From assembly GCA_963839955.1 (NCBI GenBank), contig CAWIXB010000001.1:310001-374000 (forward strand): 64,000 bases of DNA, written 5' to 3'. Each line of letters starts with the position of its first letter. Within the stretch, counting starts at the first letter, position 1. Source of the DNA: CAWIXB01 sp963839955 (GTDB lineage Bacteria > Actinomycetota > Actinomycetes > JACCUZ01). Under the pieces are notes generated by a model, which saw only the letters and a list, made by a program, of their open reading frames with translations, had not been told where the DNA came from and did not search any database. Both the position numbers and the translations under genes were made by a program. Of the stretch, positions 43,127 through 52,400 are shown one piece after another.

Positions 43127-43612
43127 ATGAGTGTGCGCACCCGCCTCGCCGCGGACCCTGCGACGCGGACGCTGGACGAGGGCGAGCTGACGAGAACGAG
43201 CAACGCCGGGCTGGACACCATCTTCCGCACCAGCCCGCCCGGCCAGCTGCCACCCGGCGAGGTGCTGCGCGGCACGGTGCTGCTGTTCCCGGGGTCGAAG
43301 CTGTGTCGCGTGCTCGCCCGCATCGCCTACTGGGTCGGCTGGCAGGGCAAGGTCGTCGGACCGGCCGGTGACGAGCTGGTGAACCGCATCACGCCGTTGC
43401 GGCTGCGCCTGATCCGGGCCGCCGTCTCGCCGGGCCGGAGCTGGGTCGATGACGAGCCGTGCGTGGTCATCGACTACTCCCACACCTCATGGGTCGCCCG
43501 GATGGTCCGTGACGAGACCCGCGAGGTCGCCTCGGGCCTGCACCTGGGCGTGGTCTGGCTGCGGCGGCGGCGGGTGGCGTGGTTCGCCCTGCGTGCGGGT
43601 CAGCGGGACTAG
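43127..43612 (+). CDS. Conserved-looking protein of unknown function, first gene of oxygenase operon
   Basis: A 161-residue soluble protein that I cannot assign to a named domain. Visible features are ARIAYWVGWQGKVVGPAGDELVNRITP, SPGRSWVDDEPCVVIDYSHTSWVARMVRDETREVASGLHLGVVWL and an alternating beta-rich C-terminus, which suggest a small beta-barrel such as a lipid-binding fold (inference). There is no signal peptide. The ATG at 43127 has GGGGAGGAG upstream, one of the strongest ribosome sites here, so high expression is likely. It opens a five-gene run with gaps of 32, 7, 6 and 23 bases. Confidence 0.75.
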   Translation: MSVRTRLAADPATRTLDEGELTRTSNAGLDTIFRTSPPGQLPPGEVLRGTVLLFPGSKLCRVLARIAYWVGWQGKVVGPAGDELVNRITPLRLRLIRAAVSPGRSWVDDEPCVVIDYSHTSWVARMVRDETREVASGLHLGVVWLRRRRVAWFALRAGQRD

Positions 43613-43644
43613 CAGGACATCGGTCAGGGGGAGGACGTCGCGCG

Positions 43645-44919
43645 ATGCCCCATCAGGTGGCTGTCACCGTACGAGCGCCGATCCGGGCCGGCCGCCGCGC
43701 CGACGTCGCGCGGCTGCTCGAGCACATGCACGACCAGGGCGCGGGAGACAACGACACCTTGGCGCTGGCCGAGCTCCCGGGCGTGCACTTCGCCCGCATC
43801 TTCGTGCTGGAGGAGGCCACCGACCTCGACGGCGCCCCGCTGCCTGCCTGCCTCTACTACATGGCCGACGTGGACGGGCCGGCTGGCCGCCACGTGCTCG
43901 ACCTCGCGACGCCGTTCGGCGACGGCACCGATGCCGTCTTCGGCCACTGCGAGGACTATCCGGACCCCGCGTCGCCGCGGGCGCGGATCGCCTGGCTCCG
44001 CGACCATCTCGTCGCGCCGGCCGCCACCTACGTGCACGCCGTTGGCCGCACGGTCGACCAGGTCCACCAGGAAGCGCGGCTTCGAGAGTGCATCGACGAC
44101 TTCGTCGACCGGCCGGGGACGATCCCGGCCGATCTGAGCGCCACCGAGGCGCACAGCAGGATCCGGTCCCTGCTGACCCTTCGTGACGACCTGACCTGGG
44201 CGGCGTGGCCACCACGGCCGCCGGGGCTGCTGTTCCGGCTGCGCGAGAAGCTGCACTTCCTCGTCCTGCCGCTCGTCGTCCTGGTGACCCTGCCGCTGCT
44301 GGTGCTCTTCGCCCTCGTCGGGCTGGTCCTGATCCGGCTGGCCGAACGCCGAGACGTCGCGGAGTCGGGACCGGCGCCCGTCGAGCACACGCGTGAGCTC
44401 GAGCGGCTGGAGGACTTCGTCACGCAGAACCCCTTCACGGCCGTGGGTTTCGTCAAACCCGGTGCGTTGCGTCGGCTCACCATGCGCACGGTCCTCGTGG
44501 GCCTCGACTACGCCGCACGCCATGTCTACAACCGCGACAACCTCGCCGGCGTCCGCACCATCCACTTTGCCCGCTGGGTTCCCGTCGAGGACGGCCGGCG
44601 GCTGATCTTCGCCAGCAGCTACGACGGGTCTCTCGAGAGCTACATGGACGACTTCATCGACCGGCTCTCGTGGGGACTCAACGCGGTGTTCAGCAACGGC
44701 GTCGGCTACCCGTCCACGCGCTGGCTGTTCTTCGGGGGGGCCAAGGACGAGCTTGCCTTCAAGAACTACCTGCGCCGGCACCAGGTGCCGACCACGGTCT
44801 GGTACTCGGCGTACGACAGCGCGCCGGCGCGCAACATCGACAGCAATGCGGTCCTGCGCGTGGACCTCCCCCGGGTGTCCGACGAGGAGGAGGCGGAGGC
44901 ATGGCTCGCGAAGGTGTGA
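43645..44919 (+). CDS. Uncharacterised membrane protein with two ferredoxin-like halves
   Basis: A 424-residue protein. Two halves look related: residues 48-75 (HFARIFVLEEATDLDGAPLPACLYYM) and 307-330 (HFARWVPVEDGRRLIFASSYDG) each begin with HFAR and run into a beta strand, as in ferredoxin-like alpha/beta barrels. A strongly hydrophobic stretch at about 204-233 (LHFLVLPLVVLVTLPLLV...) forms one or two membrane helices between them. A conserved-looking block follows: MDDFIDRLSWGLNAVFSNGVGYP. The ATG at 43645 has GGGAGGA upstream. The next gene encodes a DyP peroxidase, also built of two ferredoxin-like domains, so an accessory or substrate-channelling role is possible. No enzyme function is assigned. 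Confidence 0.78.
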   Translation: MPHQVAVTVRAPIRAGRRADVARLLEHMHDQGAGDNDTLALAELPGVHFARIFVLEEATDLDGAPLPACLYYMADVDGPAGRHVLDLATPFGDGTDAVFGHCEDYPDPASPRARIAWLRDHLVAPAATYVHAVGRTVDQVHQEARLRECIDDFVDRPGTIPADLSATEAHSRIRSLLTLRDDLTWAAWPPRPPGLLFRLREKLHFLVLPLVVLVTLPLLVLFALVGLVLIRLAERRDVAESGPAPVEHTRELERLEDFVTQNPFTAVGFVKPGALRRLTMRTVLVGLDYAARHVYNRDNLAGVRTIHFARWVPVEDGRRLIFASSYDGSLESYMDDFIDRLSWGLNAVFSNGVGYPSTRWLFFGGAKDELAFKNYLRRHQVPTTVWYSAYDSAPARNIDSNAVLRVDLPRVSDEEEAEAWLAKV

Positions 44920-44926
44920 GGGAGCG

Positions 44927-46318
44927 ATGAACGTCCGCCTCGACCTCGACGACATCCAGGGTCTCGTCGTGCGTGGCTACGGCTCCCTGAAGTTCGCCAC
45001 GTTCCTGCTGCTCAGCATCGACGACCCGGCGGCGGCGCGCCAGGCGTTGTCCCGCTGGTGCGGCCAGGTCACCACCGCGGCGCAGCACGCCAGGGACGTG
45101 GCTCTCAACGTCGCGCTCACATCGGCGGGGCTCGCGGCGCTGGCGCCCGGCCGCCCGTTGGCGCCGGGGTTCTCCGAGCAGTTCGTGTCGGGCATGGCCA
45201 CGACGTACCGGAGCCGCCTACTCGGCGACGAGGACGACGACGATCCGCGTGGATGGCAATGGGGTGGTCCGGGGTCCGAGCCGGTGCACGTGGTGATGCT
45301 CGTCTACGCGCGTACCCGTGACCTGCTCGCCGAGCGGTGCAACGAGGTCGTCGACGACGCCCGGGCCAACGGGCTGCGGGTCGTGGCGCGCCTGGAGACC
45401 TCCGAGCTGACGCCTACCGAGGCGTTCGGCTTCCACGACGGCATCTCCCAACCGCTGATCGAAGGGCTCGGCCGCGGTGGCGAGGCCGGCGCGGTCCGCG
45501 CGGGGGAGTTCGTGCTCGGCTACCGCAACGAGCACGACCAGCTGAGCGAGCGACCCCTGCTCCCTCCCGTGGAGGACCCGCGATCCTTGCTGCCGCGGGA
45601 CGAGGACTCGGGCCTGGCCGACCTGGGCCGCAACGGGTCCTACCTCGTCCTGCGCCAGCTTCGTCAGGACGTCGACGCGTTCTGGTCCTTCGTCGACGCG
45701 GCGACACGGCACGAGGACGGCCGCACCGATGAGGAAGCTCGCGAGCTGCTCGCAGCCAAGATGGTCGGTCGCTGGCCAAGCGGCGCGCCGCTGGTGCTCG
45801 CTGCCGAGCGCGACGACCCCGCACTCGCTCACGAGAACGCGTTCGGCTATCACGACACCGACCCGCGCGGACTCGCATGTCCCATCGGGTCGCACGTACG
45901 CCGCGTCAACCCGCGCGACTCGCTCGAGCCGCGACCGGGCTCCGAGCAGTCCCTTGCGATCAACAACCGACACCGGTTGCTGCGGCGCGGTCGCGGCTAC
46001 GGCACACCCAGCGGTGAAGGGGAGAGCGGGCTCTACTTCATGTGCCTGAACACGAATCTGGCAAGACAGTACGAGTTCGTGCAGCACTCGTGGGTGAACA
46101 ACCCGACCTTCAACGGGCTGCGCGACGAGCCCGACCCGCTGGTCGGGGCACGGCACGCCAAGGGCGCCTCGTTCACGACGCCCGCACGACCGGTGCGTCG
46201 CCGCTACTCGGACGTGCCGGCCTTCGTTCGAGTGCGGGGCGGTGCCTACTTCTTCCTTCCCGGCGTCCGCGCGCTGCGCTACCTCGCCCAGGATCAACCG
46301 TCACGAGGAAAGGGCTAG
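44927..46318 (+). CDS. DyP-type haem peroxidase
   Basis: A 463-residue dye-decolourising-type peroxidase. The distal GxxDG motif is GFHDG (168-172, catalytic Asp 171) and the proximal haem ligand is His 323 in ACPIGSHVRRVNPRDS; a distal Arg is expected in NNRHRLLRRG. LYFMCLNTNLARQYEFVQHSWVNNPTF marks the larger, two-domain DyP class. There is no Tat or Sec signal, so it is probably cytoplasmic or held by the neighbouring membrane protein. DyP enzymes oxidise dyes, phenols, Mn and some lipids with peroxide. Here it lies 7 bases after the HFAR-repeat gene and 6 bases before the dioxygenase-like gene. It may reduce hydroperoxides made by the latter (inference). Confidence 0.93.
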   Translation: MNVRLDLDDIQGLVVRGYGSLKFATFLLLSIDDPAAARQALSRWCGQVTTAAQHARDVALNVALTSAGLAALAPGRPLAPGFSEQFVSGMATTYRSRLLGDEDDDDPRGWQWGGPGSEPVHVVMLVYARTRDLLAERCNEVVDDARANGLRVVARLETSELTPTEAFGFHDGISQPLIEGLGRGGEAGAVRAGEFVLGYRNEHDQLSERPLLPPVEDPRSLLPRDEDSGLADLGRNGSYLVLRQLRQDVDAFWSFVDAATRHEDGRTDEEARELLAAKMVGRWPSGAPLVLAAERDDPALAHENAFGYHDTDPRGLACPIGSHVRRVNPRDSLEPRPGSEQSLAINNRHRLLRRGRGYGTPSGEGESGLYFMCLNTNLARQYEFVQHSWVNNPTFNGLRDEPDPLVGARHAKGASFTTPARPVRRRYSDVPAFVRVRGGAYFFLPGVRALRYLAQDQPSRGKG

Positions 46319-46324
46319 CCCGAC

Positions 46325-48166
46325 ATGGTGCACAGCAACGAAAAGGCAGGCTCTGGCAGCTATGAAGGTGGCCCGCTGTGGCGGGCCGTCGAGCTGGTGG
46401 CCGGAAAGATCGACCGAAGCATGGGCTGGGAGCGGCTGCCGAAACCGCTGGCCCTCGCCGTGCTCGCCGGCGTGCGGCAGACGCTGCGCCGCCTGAACCT
46501 GCACGACACGCGCACCATCGCCTCCGAGAACCTGCCGCCGGTAGCACCCAGGCGCCAGGAGGACCTCACCAACCGCACGCTGGACGGCACCTACAACGAC
46601 GAGACGGACCCGGCGATGGGCATGGCCGGCTCGCGGTTCGGCCGCAACATCCCGCTCGCCACGATCCCCGACGAGTCGCACCAGGCCAAGCTCACGCCGA
46701 GCCCGCGCGAGGTCAGCCGTGCGCTGATGACGCGCGAGGGCGGCAGGATGATCGAGGCGACGTCGGTCAACGCGCTGGTGGCTCCGTGGCTGCAGTTCAT
46801 GATCCGCGACTGGTTCAGCCACGGGAAGAGCCCCCACGACAACCCGTGGGAGATCGAGCTCGCCGAGGACGACGAGTGGCCCGACAGGCCGATGCGCATC
46901 ATGCGGGTGCCCGACGACCCGACGCGGCCTGCGTCCGGACCGGCCCATCCGCCGACGTTCATCAACAGCAGCTCGCACTGGTGGGATGCGTCACAGGTCT
47001 ACGGCCAGTCCCGTGAGTACCAGATGTTCGTGCGGACCGGGAAGGACGGCAAGCTGCGCATCGAGCAGGACGGTTCGCTTCCGCTGCCGCCCGGAAAGAC
47101 GGACGGCAACCCGACGGAGGAACCGGGCTTCTGGATCGGCCTGGCCATGCTGCAGGCGCTCTTCACGCTCGAGCACAACTCGGTCTGCGACATGCTGCGC
47201 GCCCACTACCCGCACTGGAACGACGAGCAGCTCTTCCAGAGGGGCCGGCTCATCATCGCCGCGCTGATCGCGAAGATCCACACGGTCGAGTGGACCCCCG
47301 CGGTCATCAGCCACCCGACCACCGTGACCGCGCTGCGGGCCAACTGGTTCGGACTGGCGGGGGAGCGCCTGAAGCGCAACTTCGGCCGGATCAGCTCGAG
47401 CGAGCTGATCAGCGGCATCCCGGGGGCCGAAACCGCGCACTACGGCGTGCCCTACGCGTTGACCGAGGAGTTCACCGCCGTCTACCGCATGCACCCGCTG
47501 GTGCCCGACGACTGGAGCATTCGGGGCCTCGCCGACGACAGGTTGCTCGGCGACTTCACCTTGCGCGACTTCTCGGGGCCGGGCGGCATGGAGGTGCTGG
47601 AGAAGGTGCCGCTGCAGGACCTCTTCTACTCCTTCGGCACCCTGCACCCCGGGCTCGTCAGCCTGCACAACTTCCCGCGGTTCCTGCAGGAGTTCGTGCG
47701 ACCCGACGGCCAGCTGATGGACCTCGCGGCGACCGACATCCTCCGCCACCGGGAGATGGCCATCCCGCGCTACTGCGACTTCCGTCGCCAGCTGCACCTC
47801 GTGCCGCCGAAGACGTTCGACGAACTGGCCGAGGACTCGGCGACGGCGCGGAAGATGTCCGAGCTCTACCAGGGCGACATCGAGCAGGTCGACCTCATGG
47901 TCGGTCTGTACGCCGAGCGCAAGCCGGCCGGGTTCGCGTTCAGCGACACGGCGTTCCGCATCTTCGTGCTGATGGCGTCGCGCCGTCTCAACAGCGACCG
48001 CTTCTTCACCAAGGACTACACCCCGGCGGTCTACACCCGGCAAGGGCTGGACTGGATCGCCGACAACACGATGGCCACGGTGCTGCTGCGCCACTGGCCG
48101 GACCTGCGCCCGAGCATGCGCGGGGCAGAGAACGCGTTCGTTCCCTGGGCCCGCACGAAGGAATGA
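46325..48166 (+). CDS. Alpha-dioxygenase-like haem protein (animal-peroxidase superfamily)
   Basis: A 613-residue haem protein close in plan to plant fatty-acid alpha-dioxygenases. Shared-type blocks include WWDASQVYG, FVRTGKDGKLRIEQDG, LQALFTLEHNSVCDMLRAHYP, IAKIHTVEWT, ALRANWFGL and HGVPY-like YGVPYALTEEFTAVYRMHPLVPD. The catalytic radical Tyr 387 and proximal haem His 390 (Y-R-M-H) are present. At the distal site, where the pattern is Q-x-x-x-H-D, the sequence is Gln 157...Arg 161-Asp 162 (LQFMIRDWFSH), so the distal His is replaced by Arg; His 166 is nearby. Alpha-dioxygenases add O2 at C2 of fatty acids. Whether this one does is open. No signal peptide. Confidence 0.88.
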   Translation: MVHSNEKAGSGSYEGGPLWRAVELVAGKIDRSMGWERLPKPLALAVLAGVRQTLRRLNLHDTRTIASENLPPVAPRRQEDLTNRTLDGTYNDETDPAMGMAGSRFGRNIPLATIPDESHQAKLTPSPREVSRALMTREGGRMIEATSVNALVAPWLQFMIRDWFSHGKSPHDNPWEIELAEDDEWPDRPMRIMRVPDDPTRPASGPAHPPTFINSSSHWWDASQVYGQSREYQMFVRTGKDGKLRIEQDGSLPLPPGKTDGNPTEEPGFWIGLAMLQALFTLEHNSVCDMLRAHYPHWNDEQLFQRGRLIIAALIAKIHTVEWTPAVISHPTTVTALRANWFGLAGERLKRNFGRISSSELISGIPGAETAHYGVPYALTEEFTAVYRMHPLVPDDWSIRGLADDRLLGDFTLRDFSGPGGMEVLEKVPLQDLFYSFGTLHPGLVSLHNFPRFLQEFVRPDGQLMDLAATDILRHREMAIPRYCDFRRQLHLVPPKTFDELAEDSATARKMSELYQGDIEQVDLMVGLYAERKPAGFAFSDTAFRIFVLMASRRLNSDRFFTKDYTPAVYTRQGLDWIADNTMATVLLRHWPDLRPSMRGAENAFVPWARTKE

Positions 48167-48189
48167 GTGCCCGAAAGAGGAGGACTGCG

Positions 48190-49425
48190 ATGAGGCCGGA
48201 GGGCAGGTTCACCTTCTTCGTGATGCGCCCGTTGAGCGACATCGTCCTCTGGCTGTGGCGGCTCGAGCGGCGCATCGAGTTCCTCTACCGGCCGCACTTC
48301 GACCGGTGGCTGCGGCCGCCGCTGTTCGACTTCGCGCAACGGTTGCAGAACAAGCGTCGCGCCGACGAGCACCTGCGGCTCGCCGAAGAGAAGATGCTCG
48401 ACGACGAGGAGGAGTACACCCAGCAGATCATCGACGAGATCTCGAAGTTCACCAAGGAGAACTGGCTGCCTGGCGGGGCGCAGCGCTTCGGAAACACCAA
48501 GACCTTCGGAGTGCTCCGCGGGGAGTTCACGGTCCTGTCCGACCTGCCGGTCCACGTGCGCCGCGGGCTGTTCGCGCAGCCGGGCAGCTACCCGGCGTAC
48601 GTGCGCTTCTCGGGCCCGGGTCCCTACGCGCCACCGGACCTAGAGGACTTCGGCCAGTGCTCGGTCGGCATCAAGGTCATGGGCGTGCCGGGGCAGAAGC
48701 TTATGGAGGACGAGAAGGAGACGCAGGACCTCATCCTGGTCTCACCGGCGAGCTTCGTGACGCCGAACATCCGCGAGAACGCGAAGCTGCAGCGGTGGGT
48801 GCGGGCCAAGGCGCCGGTGGGCTATGCCATCGCGCCGGGTGACACACATCTGCTGCACCTGTTCATGCAGCTGCTCTACTCGCCGATGCACAGCAACCCG
48901 CTGGAGGTGCAGTACTACAGCAACGTGCCGTTCCTGCTGGGCGAGGGCCAGGCGGTGCAGTACTCGCTGAAGCCGCATCTCCGCGGGCGCACGAAGATCC
49001 CGGTGCATCCCGGCGAGAACTACCTGCGCGATGCGATGGTGCAGACGCTTCAGCGCGACCAATGGTCGTTCGACTTCATGGTTCAGGTGCAGACCGATCC
49101 CCACCTGATGCCGATCGAGGACGCGACGGTGAAGTGGCCCGAGGACATGTCGCCGTACGTCCCGGTCGCGCACCTTCGCCTGCCGCGCCAGCGTTTCGAC
49201 TCCTACAGCCAGCTGAGGTTCGCGGACGTGCTTCGCTACAACCCGTGGCACAGCCTCCCGGAGCACAAACCGCTGGGGAACTCGAACCGGGCACGGCGGC
49301 GGATGTACTGGGAGCTGGCCAAGCTGCGCCAGTCGATGAACAAGGTCGACCACGTGGAGCCGACGGGAGCAGAGACCTTCGACGACTCGCCGCCGTTACG
49401 GGTCGTCCACGACCGCCATTCGTAG
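48190..49425 (+). CDS. Catalase-fold protein lacking standard haem-site residues
   Basis: A 411-residue protein of the catalase-related superfamily. GVLRGEFTVLSDLPVHVRRGLFAQPGSYPAYVRFSGPGP (107-145) matches the catalase core. The distal catalytic His seems to be Asn 102 (GNTKTFGV in place of H-P/A-K-G), and no R-x-x-x-Y proximal ligand is seen; instead YNPWHSLPEHKPLGNSNRARR (350-370), as in short catalase-like proteins. Some catalase relatives, such as coral allene oxide synthase, process fatty-acid hydroperoxides, and its place after the dioxygenase-like gene fits such a role, but without haem ligands the chemistry is uncertain. The ATG at 48190 has AGGAGGA upstream; an ATG at 48163 overlaps the previous stop. 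Confidence 0.83.
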   Translation: MRPEGRFTFFVMRPLSDIVLWLWRLERRIEFLYRPHFDRWLRPPLFDFAQRLQNKRRADEHLRLAEEKMLDDEEEYTQQIIDEISKFTKENWLPGGAQRFGNTKTFGVLRGEFTVLSDLPVHVRRGLFAQPGSYPAYVRFSGPGPYAPPDLEDFGQCSVGIKVMGVPGQKLMEDEKETQDLILVSPASFVTPNIRENAKLQRWVRAKAPVGYAIAPGDTHLLHLFMQLLYSPMHSNPLEVQYYSNVPFLLGEGQAVQYSLKPHLRGRTKIPVHPGENYLRDAMVQTLQRDQWSFDFMVQVQTDPHLMPIEDATVKWPEDMSPYVPVAHLRLPRQRFDSYSQLRFADVLRYNPWHSLPEHKPLGNSNRARRRMYWELAKLRQSMNKVDHVEPTGAETFDDSPPLRVVHDRHS

Positions 49426-49432
49426 CTGCGGC

Positions 49433-52400
49433 TCAGGCTGCCGACACGGATGCGCTGAGCTTGTCGACAGCCTCCACCCATGGCTGGGCGCCGAGCGAGA
49501 CGAAGATCGCCCGCGCCTCGTCCAGGAGCGGGGTCACGGGTTTGTCGCTGTGCTGCCGGAGCTCGGCGAGCGAAAGGAGCGTGCGCGCCAGGTAGAACGG
49601 AGCGCCGAACGCCCGAAGCTCCTCCACCGCCTGCGAGAGGTCCTCGTCCGCGTTCTCGGCCTCATCCCTCGCGATGGCCGTCATCGCGCGCAGCCGGAGA
49701 AGCTGCGCATGGACGAGTGGTGTCACGAGACCGGAAGGCGCCTCTGCCACCCGGGTCAGGAGATCCTCCGCGCGGTCGAACCGACATGCCGCAAGCGCGT
49801 ACTCGACCGCGAAGGGCCAGTACAGGACGAAGTCGTCATCGATGCCTGAGGCGTCGAGCGAAGCCTCGATCGCCGCCAGCGCCAGGTCGGCCGCCTCGGC
49901 GTGCTGACCCCCCCAGGCCAGTTCGAGGGCTCGGACGATGGCGATCGAAGCGCGAACGTAGGGATCGTCGGTCGGCGTGTCGGTGACTGCGAGGGCAGAG
50001 CTGTCATCGAGTTCTCCGCGGGCATTGAGGACCATCGCCAGGATCACTTCCACGAGCAGGGCTGACTGAACGTCGCCCGAGTAGTGGGAGAGGTCGCTCC
50101 CCGAGACGACTTCGTCCCAGCCGCCCGAAAACCACAGCCCGATGTTCAGGTTGCCCAGCACTGCGCCGTGGCGGTCGCTCGAACCCATCGACTCGATGAT
50201 CGTCAAGGCCTCGCGGGAGGCCGCTTCGGCAGCGACCAGGTTGCGCGAGTTGTTGAAGGACGCGAGGTTCCCGAGCGGACGCAGCATCGCGTAGGGCAGG
50301 TGGTGCTCGCGCGCCAGGTCGACCGCCTTCTCGATCAGCGCCATGCCTCCGGTGGGCATGTCCTGCGTCATCCACAGCGTGGCGTAGCGCGTCATCTGCT
50401 CGACGATCTGCGCCCAGTCCGACCGAGCCTCGGCGAGCCGGAGGGCCACCGTGGCGAATTGTTCAGCCTGGCTGCTGTGGCCGAGGTAGTTGTGTGTTCT
50501 GGCCAGCTCACTGGCCAGAGAGGCGATGGCCGTGGACGCCTTGGGGTCAGCATGCAGCCGGTCGAAGTGTGGGGTCATCACGTCGACGGCCTCTTGCAAC
50601 CGACCGGCGTCGACCAGGACCTGGCCGGTGATAGCGGCCACGCGACCGGCGTCGATGGGCCGGCCCAGGTTCTCGTAGAGCTCCTGCGCCCGTTCGGCGT
50701 GGGTAAGGGCTTCGTCGCGCAACGGGACAATGCTGGCGCTGCGTGCCGCCCCCTCCCGCAACCGAGCCACGATGTCCGTCCCGGGCCCGCGGTCCAGCGC
50801 CACGAGGTAGTGGCGCAGTGCCTCGCGCGGTGAGCCGAGCGCGTTGGCCCGCTGAGCCGCACGTTCCAGAAGCTCCAGCGCGGTGTTGCGCAGCTCATCC
50901 GCGTCGTCGTCGGTGGGCCCCGCATCCAGGGCATCGAGATAGTGGCGGGCCAGCACACCGGTCAGCTCGTCACCTTGGTCGTCGGCGGCGATCAAGGCCG
51001 CGACGGCGAGGTGTCGAGCCTTGCGATCACGTCGCGACAAGGTGTCGTAGGCGACGGTCCGCACGAGCGCCTGTACGAAGCGGTACTGGCCGCGTTCCGG
51101 CGAGAACGCGTCGGTGTGCAAGGCGAAGATCTCCTTGCGCACCAGCGAGGTCAGCACGGGGTCCACGTCGTCGACCGGCGCCGTCGCCCGCAGCGCTTCC
51201 CGCGAGAACGTCATACCGTGAACGCTCGCCTCCCCGACCACCCGGCGCTCGTCGGGTGTGAGCGCGTCGAGCCGGGCAGCGATCAGCGCCTGGAGGCTGC
51301 TCGGTGCGCCGATGCCGGCCAGATCGCCTTTGCGCGCTGCGTCGTCAGCCAGGACGTAGCGGCCGTCCCGGGGAATGACGGCGTCGCTGTCGATGAGTGC
51401 CCGTACGGTCTCGACGGCGTAGAGGGGGATGCCCTCCGCACGGGCAGTGAGGGCGTCGCGAGCCTCGACCGGCAGACCATCGACCAGTCCGTCGACGAGG
51501 CGGCCCATGGCGGCATCCTCGAGGGGCTCCAGATAGATTGAGGTGGCCCGCCGACCGGTGCCGAACGCAGGCCGCGTCTCGGCAAGCTCGGGCCGAGCGA
51601 AGGTGAGTACGAAGAGGGGGAAGCGCGCCGACTCCATCACGTGGTCGATGAAGTCGAGCAGCCCACTGTCGGCGTGCTGCATGTCCTCGAAGAGCAGCGC
51701 CACTCCTCGTCTCCCCAGCGCTACCTTCTCGAAGAGAGAGGTCCACGCAGCGAAGAGGTCCTCGCGGGGGAACGACCCACCGTCCGAGCCACCGGGCTCG
51801 AGCCCGAGCAGCACGGCCAACCGCGCAGACAAACGCTCTCGCTCGCCGATCTCGGGGACGAGCTCTTGGAGCGCGGTGCTCAGCCGCTGCTGTTGTACGG
51901 ACGGAGGGTCCTTGTCCGTGATGCCCAGCCGTGAACGGACCATCTCGGCCAGCGCCCAGAAGGCGACGCCGTCGCCGTAGGACAGGGCGCGACCCCGGTG
52001 CCACCCGATGCGGGCGTCGATGCCGTCGACGTACTTCTCGACCTCCCAGCCCAGCCGGGACTTGCCGATGCCCGCACTGCCCCAGATCGCAACCAGCCGC
52101 GGCCGACCGTCCTCGGTCACGGCGTGGAAGATCTCCTTGACGAGTCGCAGCTCCCGGTCACGCCCGGTGAACGGAGCCTCGAGCCCGTCCACCCGCTGGC
52201 TGCCCCCCACAGCGGCGATGATCGCCCGCACCGGGAAGAGCCGCACCGGCTCGCTCTTGCCCTTGAGCAGATGCTCACCGGCGTCCGCGTAGGAGACCGC
52301 AGCAGATGTCAGCGACCTGGTCGCGTCGTCGACCCACACCTGCCCGGGCGCTGCGGCAGCCTGCACGCGCGCTGCGGTGTTCACGGCGTCACCCGCGACC

